DNA of 64,000 nt, from NCBI RefSeq assembly GCF_019145205.1, contig NZ_JAHSTT010000002.1, positions 186,001 to 250,000 on the forward strand. Direction: 5' to 3'. A program made the position numbers and the translations under genes. This document shows positions 44,399 through 52,924 of this stretch, one piece after another. A model generated the notes under the pieces. It was not told the origin of the DNA and made no database searches. It saw only the letters and a program-made list of their open reading frames with translations. How positions within the stretch are numbered: position 1 is the stretch's first letter; the number at the start of each line of letters is the position of its first letter. Source of the DNA: Pseudomonas khavaziana. Its GTDB lineage: Bacteria; Pseudomonadota; Gammaproteobacteria; Pseudomonadales; Pseudomonadaceae.

Positions 44399-45721
44399 TT
44401 ATTCATCATTTCCGGCGAGCCGCGAACGCGTGACCTGCGTCGTCGGAAAGTGGCAGGTAAACGTACTGCCATGTCCAAGCACGCTGCTGATTTCCAGGCG
44501 TGCCCGATGGCGCAACAATACATGCTTGACGATGGCCAGGCCGAGCCCGGTGCCACCAGTGTTGGAGTTGCGGCTGGAATCCACGCGGTAGAAACGTTCG
44601 GTCAGGCGCGGCAGGTGCTTGGCGTCGATGCCGATGCCGGAATCCTGCACACTCAGGTGCGCACCCTGTTCGTCGGCCCACCAGCGGATACGGATATTGC
44701 CCTGGTCCTGGGTGTACTTCACCGCGTTGAACACCAGGTTGGAAAACGCGCTGCGCAACTCGCCTTCGCTGCCCTTGAGCAACACCTGTGGGTCGGCTTC
44801 CAGGCTGATCTGCTGGCCGCGTTCACCGGAAAGGGCCTGGGCGTCGTTCTTGATGGTCTGCAGCAAGCTGTGTACGGCCACTGGCTGGTTATCCGAGGGG
44901 TAATCAGTGGCCTCGAGCTTGGCCAGCAACAGCAGGTCGTTGAGCAGGGTCTGCATGCGCGACCCCTGCTGCTGCATCTGCTGCAGGGCGCGGCTCCAGC
45001 GCGGGTTGATCTCGTCGACGTTGTCCAGCAGCGTCTCCAGATAACCGCAGATCACCGTCAAGGGCGTGCGTAACTCGTGGGAGACGTTAGCGACGAAGTC
45101 CTTGCGCATCTGTTCCAGCTGGTGGATGCGGGTGACGTCGCGCACCAGCATCAAGTGTTCGTTGTTGCCGTAGCGCGTCAGGTACAGCTGGATGCGTACG
45201 CGGTCATTGGTAGGCGAGGGGATTTCCAGGGCTTCTTCGTAGTTGTCCTGCTCGAAGTATTCCTTGAAGCGCGGGTGGCGCACCAGGTTGGTCACCGGCT
45301 GGCCGCTGTCCTGGGGCGTTTTGAGGCCCAGCAGGGTCTCGGCGGCGCGGTTCCACCATTCCAGGTTGCCGTCGCTGTCGAGCATGATCACCGCGTCCTT
45401 GAGCGCGGCGGTAGATTCCTGCACCCGGTCGATCACCGCTTGCAAGCGCCCGCGGACCCGTTGGTCCCGGCGTTGCAGGTGGTAGATGCTGTCAAACACT
45501 TCGCCCCACAGGCCGTAGCCATCGGGCGGTGCTTCGTCGGGTTTGTGCTGGCGCAGCCATTCATGCAGGCGCAGCAATTGCTTGAGGGTCCAGCCCAGGT
45601 ACAGGGCGATGCCGGCAGCCAGGCTCCAGCCGTAATAGCCGCTGACCAGGCCCACCAGCAGGCAAGCCGTGAGCAGCAGTAGCATGTGGCGGATCAGGGT
45701 GCCATGCCAGTTCTGGTTCAC
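44399..45721 (-). CDS. phoR: Phosphate regulon sensor histidine kinase PhoR
   Basis: 440 aa. Two close N-terminal membrane helices (about 12-44) are followed by a short cytoplasmic linker and a PAS domain (about 100-200, 'AVIMLDSDGNLEWWNRAAETLLGL'). The HisKA domain has His215 in 'VANVSHELRTPLT', and the ATPase domain has 'AFSNLVFNAVKYT', 'DSGIGIDAKHLPRLTERFYRVD' and 'GGTGLGLAIVKHV'. It has no large periplasmic sensor, as expected for PhoR, which reads phosphate through PstB/PhoU. The start is GTG 45721, with GGA 12 nt upstream. phoB lies 45 nt upstream on the same strand. Confidence 0.95.
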   Translation of the reverse strand: MNQNWHGTLIRHMLLLLTACLLVGLVSGYYGWSLAAGIALYLGWTLKQLLRLHEWLRQHKPDEAPPDGYGLWGEVFDSIYHLQRRDQRVRGRLQAVIDRVQESTAALKDAVIMLDSDGNLEWWNRAAETLLGLKTPQDSGQPVTNLVRHPRFKEYFEQDNYEEALEIPSPTNDRVRIQLYLTRYGNNEHLMLVRDVTRIHQLEQMRKDFVANVSHELRTPLTVICGYLETLLDNVDEINPRWSRALQQMQQQGSRMQTLLNDLLLLAKLEATDYPSDNQPVAVHSLLQTIKNDAQALSGERGQQISLEADPQVLLKGSEGELRSAFSNLVFNAVKYTQDQGNIRIRWWADEQGAHLSVQDSGIGIDAKHLPRLTERFYRVDSSRNSNTGGTGLGLAIVKHVLLRHRARLEISSVLGHGSTFTCHFPTTQVTRSRLAGNDE

Positions 45722-45766
45722 TTAAACATGCGTCCTTGTCAGCTGTTAAGAGAGGGGGGGGCTGGC

Positions 45767-46456
45767 TCAGCTTTTGGTGGAAAACCGATAGCCGGTACCG
45801 CGCACGGTTTGTACCAGATTCTCGTAGGCATCGCCCAAGGCTTTGCGCAGGCGACGGATATGCACGTCAACGGTGCGCTCCTCCACATAAACGTTGCCGC
45901 CCCACACTTGGTCCAGCAATTGGCCACGGGTGTAAGCGCGCTCTTGGTGGGTCATGAAAAATTGCAGCAGGCGGTATTCGGTCGGGCCCATCTCGGCGGG
46001 CTTGCCGTCGATGGTCACGCGGTGGCTGATCGGGTCGAGCAGCAGGCCGCCGACTTCGATTGGCGCCTCGCCATCGGTCGGGCCGGCTCGGCGCAACACG
46101 GCTTTCAGGCGTGCGACCAGTTCCCGTGGGGAAAACGGCTTGGTGATGTAGTCATCGGCGCCGACTTCCAGGCCCTGGATCTTGTTGTCCTCTTCGCCCT
46201 TGGCGGTGAGCATGATGATCGGGATATCTCCGGTCAGCTCGTCACGCTTGAGGCGTCGGGCCAGCTCGATACCCGAGGTGCCGGGCAGCATCCAGTCGAG
46301 CAGGATGAGGTCCGGCTTGCGGTCGACGATGATGGCGTGGGCCTGCTGGGAGTTCTCCGCCTCCAGGCAGTCATAGCCGGCCATTTCCAACGCGACGGCG
46401 ATCATCTCGCGAATGGGCGCTTCGTCGTCAACAATCAGAATGCTCCTGCCAACCAT
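45767..46456 (-). CDS. phoB: Phosphate regulon response regulator PhoB
   Basis: 229 aa. Receiver domain with Asp10-Asp11, phosphorylation site Asp54 ('[10 protein letters not shown]') and Lys106. The OmpR/PhoB winged helix at the C-terminus has '[31 protein letters not shown]' and '[19 protein letters not shown]'. It binds Pho boxes such as those before pstS and pstC in this window. The ATG at 46456 follows AGAGGA. A Pho-box-like site lies in its own promoter, consistent with autoregulation. phoBR precede the pst block in opposite orientation. Confidence 0.97.
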   Translation of the reverse strand: MVGRSILIVDDEAPIREMIAVALEMAGYDCLEAENSQQAHAIIVDRKPDLILLDWMLPGTSGIELARRLKRDELTGDIPIIMLTAKGEEDNKIQGLEVGADDYITKPFSPRELVARLKAVLRRAGPTDGEAPIEVGGLLLDPISHRVTIDGKPAEMGPTEYRLLQFFMTHQERAYTRGQLLDQVWGGNVYVEERTVDVHIRRLRKALGDAYENLVQTVRGTGYRFSTKS

Positions 46457-46470
46457 GCCTAAAATCCTCT

Positions 46471-46528
46471 TGTCATTTAACTGTCTTGCGCCGCATTAGA
46501 TAACGGAATTATTGCAGTCGTGTGACAG
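46471..46528 (-). promoter_or_regulatory. Pho-box-like sites upstream of phoB
   Basis: On the minus strand CTGTCAC-ACGA-CTGCAAT (46528-46511) is a Pho box with three mismatches, followed after about 9 nt by a -10-like TTATCTAAT and then the phoB start 55 nt from the box. A second site, TTGTCAT-TTAA-CTGTCTT (46471-46488), lies on the plus strand inside the phoB leader and could act on phoB or the divergent gene at 46611. Confidence 0.55.
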
Positions 46529-46610
46529 TAATTTAGTCGCTTGGGCAATTCATGGCACTCTGGTCTACCCTTTGGGTCCGAATCCTGACAACCACAAAAG
46601 GAAGGTTCCG

Positions 46611-46988
46611 ATGACTTACAGCACTGTTTCCTGGAAAGCCCTGCTGGTTACGGCGGTGTTGACCCTGCCGGGCTTGGCGTTTGCGGCAGAGCCGGCGATG
46701 ACCCAAGGTGGTCTGCTGGTGGATCACAAGGGCATGACGCTCTACACCTTCGATAAGGATGCTGATGGCAAGTCAGTGTGCAAGGACCAGTGCGCGACCA
46801 ACTGGCCACCGTTAAAAGCTGAATCCACAGATACGAAGACCGGCGATTGGACGGTGATTACCCGTGACGATCAGACCAGCCAGTGGGCCTACAAAGGCAA
46901 GCCGGTCTACACCTACAAGGACGACAAGAAGGCCGGGGACAAGACCGGGGATGGCAAGGGTGGCGCCTGGCACATCATCAAGCCTTAA
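46611..46988 (+). CDS. Secreted repeat lipoprotein-like protein (COG4315, YxFxxD motif)
   Basis: 125 aa from ATG 46611, with AAAGGAAGG upstream. Signal peptide to about AEPA (no lipobox cysteine is evident at the cleavage site, so lipoprotein status is doubtful). The family repeat appears twice: 'GGLLVDHKGMTLYTFDKDADGKSVCKDQCATNWPPLKA' and 'WAYKGKPVYTYKDDKKAGDKTGDG'. A pair of cysteines (CKDQC) in the first repeat is typical. Function unknown; homologues are periplasmic or outer-membrane. It is divergent from phoB, and the Pho-box-like site between them could affect it. Confidence 0.88.
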   Translation: MTYSTVSWKALLVTAVLTLPGLAFAAEPAMTQGGLLVDHKGMTLYTFDKDADGKSVCKDQCATNWPPLKAESTDTKTGDWTVITRDDQTSQWAYKGKPVYTYKDDKKAGDKTGDGKGGAWHIIKP

Positions 46989-47044
46989 GTCTGCTGCGCT
47001 GCTGGATCCATCGGGGGCTGGCCCCCGATGGCGTCAGTCCTGCA

Positions 47045-47935
47045 CTACCGAACTGCGTAATCCACCACAATCCCGACAAAAATCGCCAACCCCGCCCAAT
47101 GGTTGTGCAAAAACGCCTTGAAGCACTTCATACGGTCCCGATCACGGGTGTACCAGAACTCCCAGGCAAAACAGCCCGCCGCCGCCAACAACCCTAGTTG
47201 GAACCACCCGCCCAGCTCGAACCGTGCACCGGCCAGTAACAGACACACCAGTGACAGCCCTTGCAGCGTGAGGATGATCACCCGGTCAGCATCGCCAAAC
47301 AGAATGGCGGTGGATTTCACCCCAATCTTCAAGTCGTCATCGCGGTCGGTCATCGCGTAATAAGTGTCGTAGCCCACCGTCCACAATAGATTGGCGATAT
47401 ACAGCAACCATGCCGTAGCGGGCAGGTGGCCGGTTTCTGCGGTAAATGCCATCGGCATGCCCCAGGAAAACGCCGCACCCAATACCACCTGCGGGTAATA
47501 GGTGTAGCGCTTCATGAACGGGTAGCTGGCTGCCAACGCCAGGCCGCCCAGGGACAGCAGGATAGTAGTGGCGTTGGTCAGCAGCACCAGCAGGAAACTG
47601 ATGCCCATCAGCACGGCAAAAAACACCAATGCTTCTTTCGAACTGATCTTGCCGCTCACCAGTGGGCGTTGCTCGGTGCGCTTCACATGGCCGTCAACCT
47701 TGCGGTCGGCCCAATCATTGATCACACAGCCGCCGGCGCGGGTCAGCACTACACCGAGTACAAAGATCACAATATTGAGCAGAGACGGCGAACCCTTGCC
47801 GGCGATCCACAGCGCCCATAGCGTCGGCCATAGCAGCAGATAGATGCCGATCGGCTTGTCCATGCGCGTCAACTGAATGAAATCCCAGGCCCTGGGATTC
47901 AGGCGGTTCAGGGACTTGAGCAGACGTTGATACAT
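47045..47935 (-). CDS. ubiA: 4-hydroxybenzoate polyprenyltransferase UbiA
   Basis: 296 aa polytopic membrane enzyme that attaches the polyprenyl chain to 4-hydroxybenzoate in ubiquinone synthesis. The two Mg2+-binding aspartate motifs are present: 'NDWADRKVD' (73-81) and '[13 protein letters not shown]' (about 192-204). The ATG overlaps the ubiC stop by one base (TGATG), giving the ubiC-ubiA operon. Confidence 0.96.
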   Translation of the reverse strand: MYQRLLKSLNRLNPRAWDFIQLTRMDKPIGIYLLLWPTLWALWIAGKGSPSLLNIVIFVLGVVLTRAGGCVINDWADRKVDGHVKRTEQRPLVSGKISSKEALVFFAVLMGISFLLVLLTNATTILLSLGGLALAASYPFMKRYTYYPQVVLGAAFSWGMPMAFTAETGHLPATAWLLYIANLLWTVGYDTYYAMTDRDDDLKIGVKSTAILFGDADRVIILTLQGLSLVCLLLAGARFELGGWFQLGLLAAAGCFAWEFWYTRDRDRMKCFKAFLHNHWAGLAIFVGIVVDYAVR

Positions 47936-48498
47936 CAGCAGTTCTCCGGATGGTCATGCAGCGCGTGCCAGAAACCCGGCAGGAAGACTTCCGCCACCAG
48001 CACGCTCAGCGATCCGCGGTCAAAGCGTGAGCGGCGCGCCCACAAGCCGTCGGTCTGGTCCTCTGTTGGCAGCCATGGGCGTGGATAGCGACACACCTCG
48101 ATGGCCTGGCGGGTAAAAGCGTGGTCGCAGAACAGCAACTCGCCCAGCGAACGGCTACCCAGCTCGTCCATATGCAGGCCGTCGCCCTGCAAGGCACTGC
48201 GTGCCGCCACGCTGCGGGCAAATACCCACGGCTGGTCATGCCCACGCAAATACACCTCACGCACCCAGCCGACACTGGCCTGGGCCAGGCCCAGGGCGGC
48301 GCATTCATCATCGCGCAATGGCTGCCAGCCTTCGAACAGCGGCGTCACGCTGAAACCGTCGTTGGACAGCCACGTCAGCCGTCGCGTCAGCGAGCCTTCG
48401 TCAAACAGCCAATTGAGGATCAGGGGCATGGGCAAGGGGCTCAGAAGGCTCTGGGTCAGCCATTGGCCAGCATCGGGAAGGGCGATTGAGTGCGGCAC
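47935..48498 (-). CDS. ubiC: Chorismate lyase UbiC
   Basis: 187 aa. Converts chorismate to 4-hydroxybenzoate and pyruvate, the first committed step of ubiquinone synthesis. Family blocks: '[22 protein letters not shown]', '[19 protein letters not shown]' and '[11 protein letters not shown]'; the C-terminus ends '[17 protein letters not shown]'. The start is a GTG at 48498 with no clear ribosome site; a shorter start cannot be excluded. Transcribed with ubiA. Confidence 0.92.
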   Translation of the reverse strand: MPHSIALPDAGQWLTQSLLSPLPMPLILNWLFDEGSLTRRLTWLSNDGFSVTPLFEGWQPLRDDECAALGLAQASVGWVREVYLRGHDQPWVFARSVAARSALQGDGLHMDELGSRSLGELLFCDHAFTRQAIEVCRYPRPWLPTEDQTDGLWARRSRFDRGSLSVLVAEVFLPGFWHALHDHPENC

Positions 48499-48693
48499 GG
48501 TGAGTCAGTATTAGCAGCAAAAGAGGCGGCGAGCTTACCATGGCACCCTGAACATTTGCCGCGCCAAACCGGCCGTTTGAGCCGATCGTGCTTGCATCTG
48601 CCGGCCCCGATCAGTACAAAACGCCCTGAGCCGTGCGGCAACGCTGGATCCACCGACCGCCGGCCAAGATGCCTGACCCTGAGGAAGCAAGTA

Positions 48694-48861
48694 ATGAAGA
48701 AGTGGCAATGTGTAGTCTGCGGCCTGATCTATGACGAAAAAGACGGCTGGCCGGATGACGGAATCGCTCCGGGTACCCTGTGGCAGGACGTCCCGGAAGA
48801 CTGGCTGTGCCCTGACTGCGGCGTGGGCAAAATGGATTTCGAAATGATCGAAATCGGCTAA
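48694..48861 (+). CDS. rubA: Rubredoxin
   Basis: 55 aa, start ATG 48694 with GAGGAAG. Four iron-coordinating cysteines at 6, 9 (CVVC) and 39, 42 (CPDC), with the GLIYDE and PEDWLCP motifs of AlkG-type rubredoxins. It carries electrons from rubredoxin reductase, encoded 36 nt downstream, to oxidases such as alkane hydroxylase or to oxygen defence enzymes. Only one rubredoxin is seen here, where I recall two in P. aeruginosa. Confidence 0.96.
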   Translation: MKKWQCVVCGLIYDEKDGWPDDGIAPGTLWQDVPEDWLCPDCGVGKMDFEMIEIG

Positions 48862-48897
48862 TTCTTAGTTTAAGACACGTACTACAAGGAGAAAGGA

Positions 48898-50046
48898 ATG
48901 AACGCACCTGTCGTGATCATCGGCACAGGATTGGCCGGTTACAACGTGGCCCGGGAGTTTCGCAAGCTCGACAGCGAGACCCCATTGCTGCTGATCACCG
49001 CGGATGACGGGCGCTCCTACTCCAAGCCCATGCTCTCCACCGGCTTTGGCAAGAACAAGGAAGCCGATGGCCTGAGCATGGCTGAGCCCGGCGCCATGGC
49101 CGAGCAGCTCAAGGCCGAAGTGCGCACCCACACACGTGTCAGCGGCATCGACCCGGGCCACAAGCGCCTGTGGATCGGCGAGGAAGCGGTGGCCTACCGC
49201 GACCTGGTCCTGGCCTGGGGCGCAGAAACTGTGCGTGTACCGGTCGAAGGCGATGCGGCTGAACTGATTTTCCCGATCAACGACCTGGAAGACTACGCAC
49301 GATTCCGCGCCGCCGCTGCCGGCAAACGTCGCGTACTGCTGCTTGGCGCTGGCCTGATCGGCTGCGAATTCGCCAATGACCTGATCCTCGGCGGCTATGA
49401 AATCGACCTGGTTGCTCCGTGCGAGCAGGTCATGCCGACCTTGCTGCACCCGGCGGCGGCTGCGGCGGTGCAGGCCGGGCTGGAGGGCATCGGGGCGCGT
49501 TTCCACCTGGGCCCGGTGCTCAATCGCCTGCAACGCACGGCTGATGGCCTTGAGGCACACCTGTCGGACGGTGAAGTGATCCACTGCGACCTGGTGGTGT
49601 CCGCCATCGGCCTGCGCCCTCGCGTAGACCTGGCCGCCGCGGCCGGCCTGCAAATCAATCGCGGGATCATGGTGGACCGCCACCTCAAGACCTCTCATGC
49701 CAATATCTATGCCCTGGGCGACTGCGCCGAGGTCGATGGCCTGAACCTGCTTTACGTGATGCCGCTCATGAGCTGCGCTCGCGCCCTGGCGCAAACCTTG
49801 GCCGGTAACGCCACGGCTGTAAGCTACGGGCCAATGCCGATCACGGTGAAAACCCCGATCTGCCCGCTGGTGGTATCACCTGCGCCACGGGGCTCCGAAG
49901 GCGCATGGAGCGTCGAAGGGCAGGGCGCCGACATCAAGGCCCTGTGCCGCGACGCCAGCGGTCGCCTGCTGGGTTACGCGCTGACCGGCAGCGCAGTCAT
50001 GGAAAAACTGGCCCTGAACAAAGAACTTCCTCCACTGCTGGCGTAA
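48898..50046 (+). CDS. Rubredoxin-NAD(+) reductase
   Basis: 382 aa FAD enzyme. FAD-binding '[15 protein letters not shown]' at the N-terminus, NADH-binding '[21 protein letters not shown]' near residue 145 and the second FAD motif '[14 protein letters not shown]' near 277. It reduces the neighbouring rubredoxin with NADH. ATG 48898 follows AAGGAG closely. The rubredoxin-reductase-HU order matches P. aeruginosa (PA5350/51-PA5349-PA5348). Confidence 0.95.
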   Translation: MNAPVVIIGTGLAGYNVAREFRKLDSETPLLLITADDGRSYSKPMLSTGFGKNKEADGLSMAEPGAMAEQLKAEVRTHTRVSGIDPGHKRLWIGEEAVAYRDLVLAWGAETVRVPVEGDAAELIFPINDLEDYARFRAAAAGKRRVLLLGAGLIGCEFANDLILGGYEIDLVAPCEQVMPTLLHPAAAAAVQAGLEGIGARFHLGPVLNRLQRTADGLEAHLSDGEVIHCDLVVSAIGLRPRVDLAAAAGLQINRGIMVDRHLKTSHANIYALGDCAEVDGLNLLYVMPLMSCARALAQTLAGNATAVSYGPMPITVKTPICPLVVSPAPRGSEGAWSVEGQGADIKALCRDASGRLLGYALTGSAVMEKLALNKELPPLLA

Positions 50047-50235
50047 ATACCGGTCGTTCTGTCGGAATCAGCACGTTCAAGCCCCGAGAAAGGTCGCCGC
50101 GAGACTGGCGCGGCGCCCGATGGCATGCCATCCTCACTCCCGTCTGCCGCAGAGTAGAGCCTGCGGCGCCTTGGGCGCTGCTCCAACAGAGAGCAGCACG
50201 GACATAACAACAAAAAACCGTCAAAGAGGCTTCAT

Positions 50236-50511
50236 ATGCGTAAACCAGATCTCGCAGCCGCCATCGCTGAAAAAGCAGACCTCACCAAAGAGCAGGCCAA
50301 CCGCGTACTCAACGCCGTTCTCGAAGAAATTACCGGCGCCCTGCACCGCAAGGACAGCGTTACCCTGGTTGGCTTCGGCACCTTCCTGCAACGCCACCGT
50401 GGCGCCCGCACCGGCAAGAACCCGCAAACCGGTGAGCCGGTGAAGATCAAGGCCAGCAACACCGTTGCGTTCAAGCCGGGCAAGTCGCTCAAGGATAGCG
50501 TCAACCCGTAA
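50236..50511 (+). CDS. HU-family DNA-binding protein
   Basis: 91 aa. 'LVGFGTFLQRHRGARTGKNPQTGE' holds the beta-arm with the intercalating-proline region, and 'SNTVAFKPGKSLKDSVN' closes the dimer. It is a nucleoid-associated protein close to HU/HupN types of pseudomonads. ATG 50236 follows AGAGGC. The 189-nt upstream region carries its promoter. A strong bidirectional-looking terminator follows. Confidence 0.94.
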   Translation: MRKPDLAAAIAEKADLTKEQANRVLNAVLEEITGALHRKDSVTLVGFGTFLQRHRGARTGKNPQTGEPVKIKASNTVAFKPGKSLKDSVNP

Positions 50512-50543
50512 CTAGTGAGGCCGTCTCGAAGGGAGGCGGGCGG

Positions 50544-50591
50544 AAAAAAAAATGGGTACGCCGACTGGGTTGGCGTGCCCATTTTTGTTTT
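50544..50591 (+). terminator. Rho-independent terminator after the HU gene
   Basis: AAAATGGGTACGCC / GGCGTGCCCATTTTT stem with flanking A and T runs, which could work in both directions. It marks the boundary between conserved chromosomal genes and the low-GC accessory region. Confidence 0.88.
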
Positions 50592-50706
50592 GGCAGGGAA
50601 ATTCGCGGGCGCAAAAGTAGAAGCTTATTGCATTGTTGCGAGAATCGCGGTCGAGGTTGTATCAGGCCGAACGACATCGGTTTTTTTAAAATTATTCGAT
50701 TGATTT

Positions 50707-50734
50707 GGAACCAAATTCTGACGATTGACACATA
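50707..50734 (+). promoter_or_regulatory. HrpL-box-like promoter before the low-GC gene
   Basis: GGAACC (50707-50712), 15 nt, then ACACATA (50728-50734) resembles the HrpL-dependent consensus GGAACC-N15/16-CCACNNA with one mismatch. It lies 55 nt before the start codon. An overlapping TTGACA at 50725 could instead be a -35 hexamer, but no good -10 is at standard spacing. Confidence 0.45.
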
Positions 50735-50788
50735 TAGCGCGAGATAGCAAGGAATGCGCTCTCTAAACGTATTTCTAGAGGTGTATAT

Positions 50789-51928
50789 ATGAAAGTTGAT
50801 CAGGCTTCAGTTCCGTCTTCTTACCTGCTACCCGAACAGAAAAAGACGCAAGAAAGCGGTTCCCCGGCTTCGGGGCACGCTGAGTTAGCCCCAGACCGCT
50901 CCAACGTTGAATCTGAATCAAGTTTGGCTAACGAGAAGGCCTTTAAATACCCTGCTGCAACGCCTGAAGAGATAAATGCTAAAAACAGACGTGCGGATAA
51001 CGCTGTTGCTAATAGCCTCACTTCTGAGGAGGCCGCTGCGCTGAGCCTTGGAAGCGATGGAAGAGCCGGGAAAGTTAAAAAGTCGGTCAAAGCTAAGGGG
51101 AGTAAAAATACAAAGGATACACCTACGGAGGTTGAAACTACACCAGTTAAAACTACACAAGTTAAAACTACACCGGTTAAAACTAAGCCGGTTACAACTA
51201 CAAAGTCTAAGCCTAAGCCTACAAGCGATAAGCCGCAAACAAGTGAGCCCGTCGGATCTGGAAATAACGCAAGCAGACCAGTAAAGCCTAATACAGCGAG
51301 TAACCCAAATAGTAACAACGATACACTCACTAAGTTGCAAGATAATATCAATCTGCCGCCACCCCCGCCTTCACCTTCTTCACCGGCAGGCACTTTCATG
51401 AATACCTTGATAACTTCAACTGTAAACAACGGCGTCAGCTCTTTCTTTAATGTAGGAGAGCAGATCACGTCTGACTACTTCCGTAAAAAAGAGGCGGCAC
51501 AGGCTGAAATGCCTGGAGCAACAGTGCAGAACGAGGACGGTACGATTGGCACTGTAGATCCTTCCGCGACGCAGGAACAAATAATGGATGCTCGGCTAAA
51601 AGGTGCTAAAAACTCACTTGAGTTTGCCACCGTCATGATGTCTTTTCTCAGCGAAGGTAAAGACGGCAGTGCTTTCGAGGATATCGACGACGCGCCAGAT
51701 GCTACTCCAGAGGAACGTATGGACAACCTTGAGGAAAGGATGGACATAATGGAAGAGCATTTGCCGGACTTAACCAAACGTCATAAATTCGAGTACGATC
51801 CTTATGTGCCTGCTGACTCATCCGAGCCATCGACTGAAGAGGCTCGTATGGACAATATTGAAAGACGCTACACCTACATTTTGAAAAAACTCAAGGCAGC
51901 GCGGGCCGTGATGCAGTCAAACGCATAA
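50789..51928 (+). CDS. Unknown low-GC Ser/Pro/Thr-rich protein, possible type III secreted protein
   Basis: 379 aa; I do not recognise it. The first 55 residues are Ser-, Gln- and Glu-rich without a signal peptide, as in type III secretion signals. Residues about 105-150 contain a Thr/Lys/Pro tandem repeat (VKTT/PVKTT units), followed by a Pro tract (about 190-200). A more hydrophobic helix ('FMNTLITSTVNNGVSSFFNVGEQITSDYF') follows, and a charged, probably coiled C-terminus has two 'RMDN(L/I)E' repeats ('ERMDNLEERMDIMEEH', 'ARMDNIERRYTYILKKL'). Base composition is clearly more AT-rich than flanking core genes, suggesting transfer. AGAGGTG is the ribosome site. The HrpL-like promoter supports, but does not prove, a type III link. 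Confidence 0.55.
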   Translation: MKVDQASVPSSYLLPEQKKTQESGSPASGHAELAPDRSNVESESSLANEKAFKYPAATPEEINAKNRRADNAVANSLTSEEAAALSLGSDGRAGKVKKSVKAKGSKNTKDTPTEVETTPVKTTQVKTTPVKTKPVTTTKSKPKPTSDKPQTSEPVGSGNNASRPVKPNTASNPNSNNDTLTKLQDNINLPPPPPSPSSPAGTFMNTLITSTVNNGVSSFFNVGEQITSDYFRKKEAAQAEMPGATVQNEDGTIGTVDPSATQEQIMDARLKGAKNSLEFATVMMSFLSEGKDGSAFEDIDDAPDATPEERMDNLEERMDIMEEHLPDLTKRHKFEYDPYVPADSSEPSTEEARMDNIERRYTYILKKLKAARAVMQSNA

Positions 51929-51976
51929 TAAGCATAAGTGTTAACTTGAAGTGAGATGGGCGCGAGGTTGAGAACA

Positions 51977-52021
51977 GCGGACAGATTTATCGGGATGGTT
52001 ATTTTAGATAAATCTGTCCGC
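51977..52021. repeat. 15-bp perfect inverted repeat (GCGGACAGATTTATC)
   Basis: GCGGACAGATTTATC (51977-51991) and its exact reverse complement (52007-52021) flank a 15-nt spacer. It sits between two convergent accessory genes. Motifs like GGACAGATTTAT recur near transposases in proteobacteria as I recall, so it may be a remnant end of a mobile element; no T run supports termination. Confidence 0.6.
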
Positions 52022-52159
52022 GTTCAGATACCTCGGCCAAGAGGGTCTGAATAAATTTTCCCCTCTCGCTTGCTTCACCCAGAAGGTGGCGAAAGCCCAG
52101 GTTGACATGAGCTTCAAAAGTATTAAAGGGAACCGTGTTAAGCGCGGGTTATGCCTTTT

Positions 52160-52924
52160 TTAAAAATCTTGAAGTAGTGCGATGAATTGTTTGGTGAATT
52201 CCGGCCCTTCATACGCCTCAAGATTTTTGATATTGAAAAGGGCACCTCGTTGCGTAGTAAGTTTTTGCAGTCGGCGCATCAATAGTTTATTGGTTTGATT
52301 GTCTGGCTCGGACGCTATCGAGGCGAGCGCTTTGCGCGCGCGAATAGATACATCTTTTAAAAAAATGTGCTGGGTATCCGCGGGGGGGATAATCTGTAAA
52401 AGATCACAGTTCTCAAATGTTACCCAATCCAGCTTGCACAGTTTAAAGTCAACAAGAAGAGGGGTGTTGGGTTGATCGGCTATGAAAGCTACTTCTTGTA
52501 GCTTTCCCGAAAACTCAATGGAAGTTATTTTGCTGGCGTTGAACGTGTTGTCAATGATTTTGCACTGGGTAAATGTGCAGTTGCTGAACTCGCAGTCTTT
52601 CAGAGACGCCTCTTTGAAGTTGCATTTTATGAACGTGCAATCCTTGAATTGGCTGTTGCTGAAACCCGATCCCTGAAAGTCTACAGTCTTGAAAGAGCAA
52701 TTGGTCAGCAGGGTTTTATTGAAAAATCTTGAGCCGGAGAAATCACTCTTCTCAAACATGCAGCTTTCCAACACGCATTGATCAAAAATCGGATCGGAGA
52801 GTTTCGCATCTCTTAATTTACAGTCGATGATGCTTTCTTTTTCAAAGAGCGTTTTTTTTGGTAACACGAGCCCGTCCTGCTGTACGCCGGACAACACGGC
52901 TGATGGCATTTTGTTACTCACCAT
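52160..52924 (-). CDS. Pentapeptide-repeat protein, putative immunity to the Rhs toxin tail
   Basis: 254 aa. From about residue 35 to 140 it is a run of pentapeptide repeats with Cys/Ser variants ('LTNCSFKTVDFQGSGFSNSQF', 'CTFIKCNFKEASLKDCEFSNCTFTQCKI'), predicting a right-handed beta-helix. A helical C-terminus follows ('NKLLMRRLQKLTTQRGALFNIKNLEA'). There is no signal peptide, so it is probably cytoplasmic. Its ATG (52924) overlaps the end of rhs by 7 bp, so it is co-translated; downstream starts at 52909 are possible. It has AT-rich composition like the toxin tail. Position directly after a PAAR-Rhs effector makes immunity the best guess, not established for this family here. Confidence 0.7.
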   Translation of the reverse strand: MVSNKMPSAVLSGVQQDGLVLPKKTLFEKESIIDCKLRDAKLSDPIFDQCVLESCMFEKSDFSGSRFFNKTLLTNCSFKTVDFQGSGFSNSQFKDCTFIKCNFKEASLKDCEFSNCTFTQCKIIDNTFNASKITSIEFSGKLQEVAFIADQPNTPLLVDFKLCKLDWVTFENCDLLQIIPPADTQHIFLKDVSIRARKALASIASEPDNQTNKLLMRRLQKLTTQRGALFNIKNLEAYEGPEFTKQFIALLQDF

